Below, one piece after another: positions 6,298-6,302 of a stretch of 6,302 nucleotides of DNA. Source of the DNA: Bacillota bacterium (GTDB lineage: Bacteria; Bacillota_A; Clostridia; Acetivibrionales; DUMB01); contig JAMOAC010000508.1 of assembly GCA_023621975.1 (NCBI GenBank), positions 1 to 6,302 of the forward strand, in the 5' to 3' direction. The notes beneath the pieces were generated by a model. The model did no database searches and was not told the origin of the DNA. It saw nothing but the letters and a program-made list of their open reading frames with translations. Positions within the stretch are counted from its first letter, which is position 1; the number at the start of each line of letters is the position of its first letter. The position numbers and the translations under genes were made by a program.

Positions 6298-6302
6298 GGA
6301 GG
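6295..6302 (+). promoter_or_regulatory. Strong Shine-Dalgarno of a divergent gene starting just outside the window
   Basis: The last eight bases are AGAGGAGG on the plus strand, close to the full anti-Shine-Dalgarno complement. A start codon would be expected about 6-10 bases beyond the edge. This makes 6077-6302 a shared divergent control region. The gene itself cannot be seen. Confidence 0.6.

Noticed and set aside
1..6302. CRISPR array, tRNA, insertion sequence or prophage attachment site
   Set aside because: No regularly spaced repeats, cloverleaf, transposase or integrase motifs, or terminal repeats were found by eye.

Overview
This window is almost entirely one minus-strand gene cluster read from right to left. 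The order is a P-loop ATPase of the DUF499 family (COG1483, 1036 aa), a small DUF3780 protein (189 aa), and a DUF1156-family adenine-type DNA methyltransferase with a zinc ribbon (COG1743). The methyltransferase runs off the left edge, with 765 codons visible from the preferred start. All three families are known for co-occurring in prokaryotic defence islands. Public annotation commonly labels them 'anti-phage-associated', and the methylase/ATPase pair resembles the helicase-methylase-ATPase (Hma-like) class of candidate systems. The partners usually expected with them (a helicase, often HerA-like or SF2, sometimes a PLD-type nuclease) are not visible and would have to lie beyond position 1.

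Layout: positions 1-2295 hold the methyltransferase (minus, 3' end missing). Positions 2296-2396 are a 101-nt stretch that is either a spacer or an N-terminal extension from an in-frame GTG at 2394. Positions 2397-2966 hold DUF3780. Positions 2966-6076 hold the ATPase, which overlaps DUF3780 by one base (TAATG). Positions 6077-6302 are an AT-rich control region. It carries a plausible minus-strand promoter and strong RBS for the operon. At the extreme right it has a plus-strand Shine-Dalgarno sequence (AGAGGAGG), implying a divergent gene that starts just outside the window. An 11-bp perfect inverted repeat overlaps that plus-strand ribosome site.

Working model (inference): the methyltransferase marks host DNA at adenine. 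The DUF499 ATPase acts as the ATP-driven remodelling or sensing component. DUF3780 is a small adaptor whose partner is unknown. No nuclease motif is seen in these three products, so the destructive step, if any, must come from a gene outside the window or from a non-nucleolytic mechanism.

Organism: purine-rich strong Shine-Dalgarno sites, AGG/ATA-rich codon use in the methyltransferase and moderate GC fit a Firmicute of the Clostridia/Peptococcaceae kind. This is a weak inference because defence islands are often horizontally acquired. No tRNA, rRNA, CRISPR array, insertion sequence or transposase was seen.
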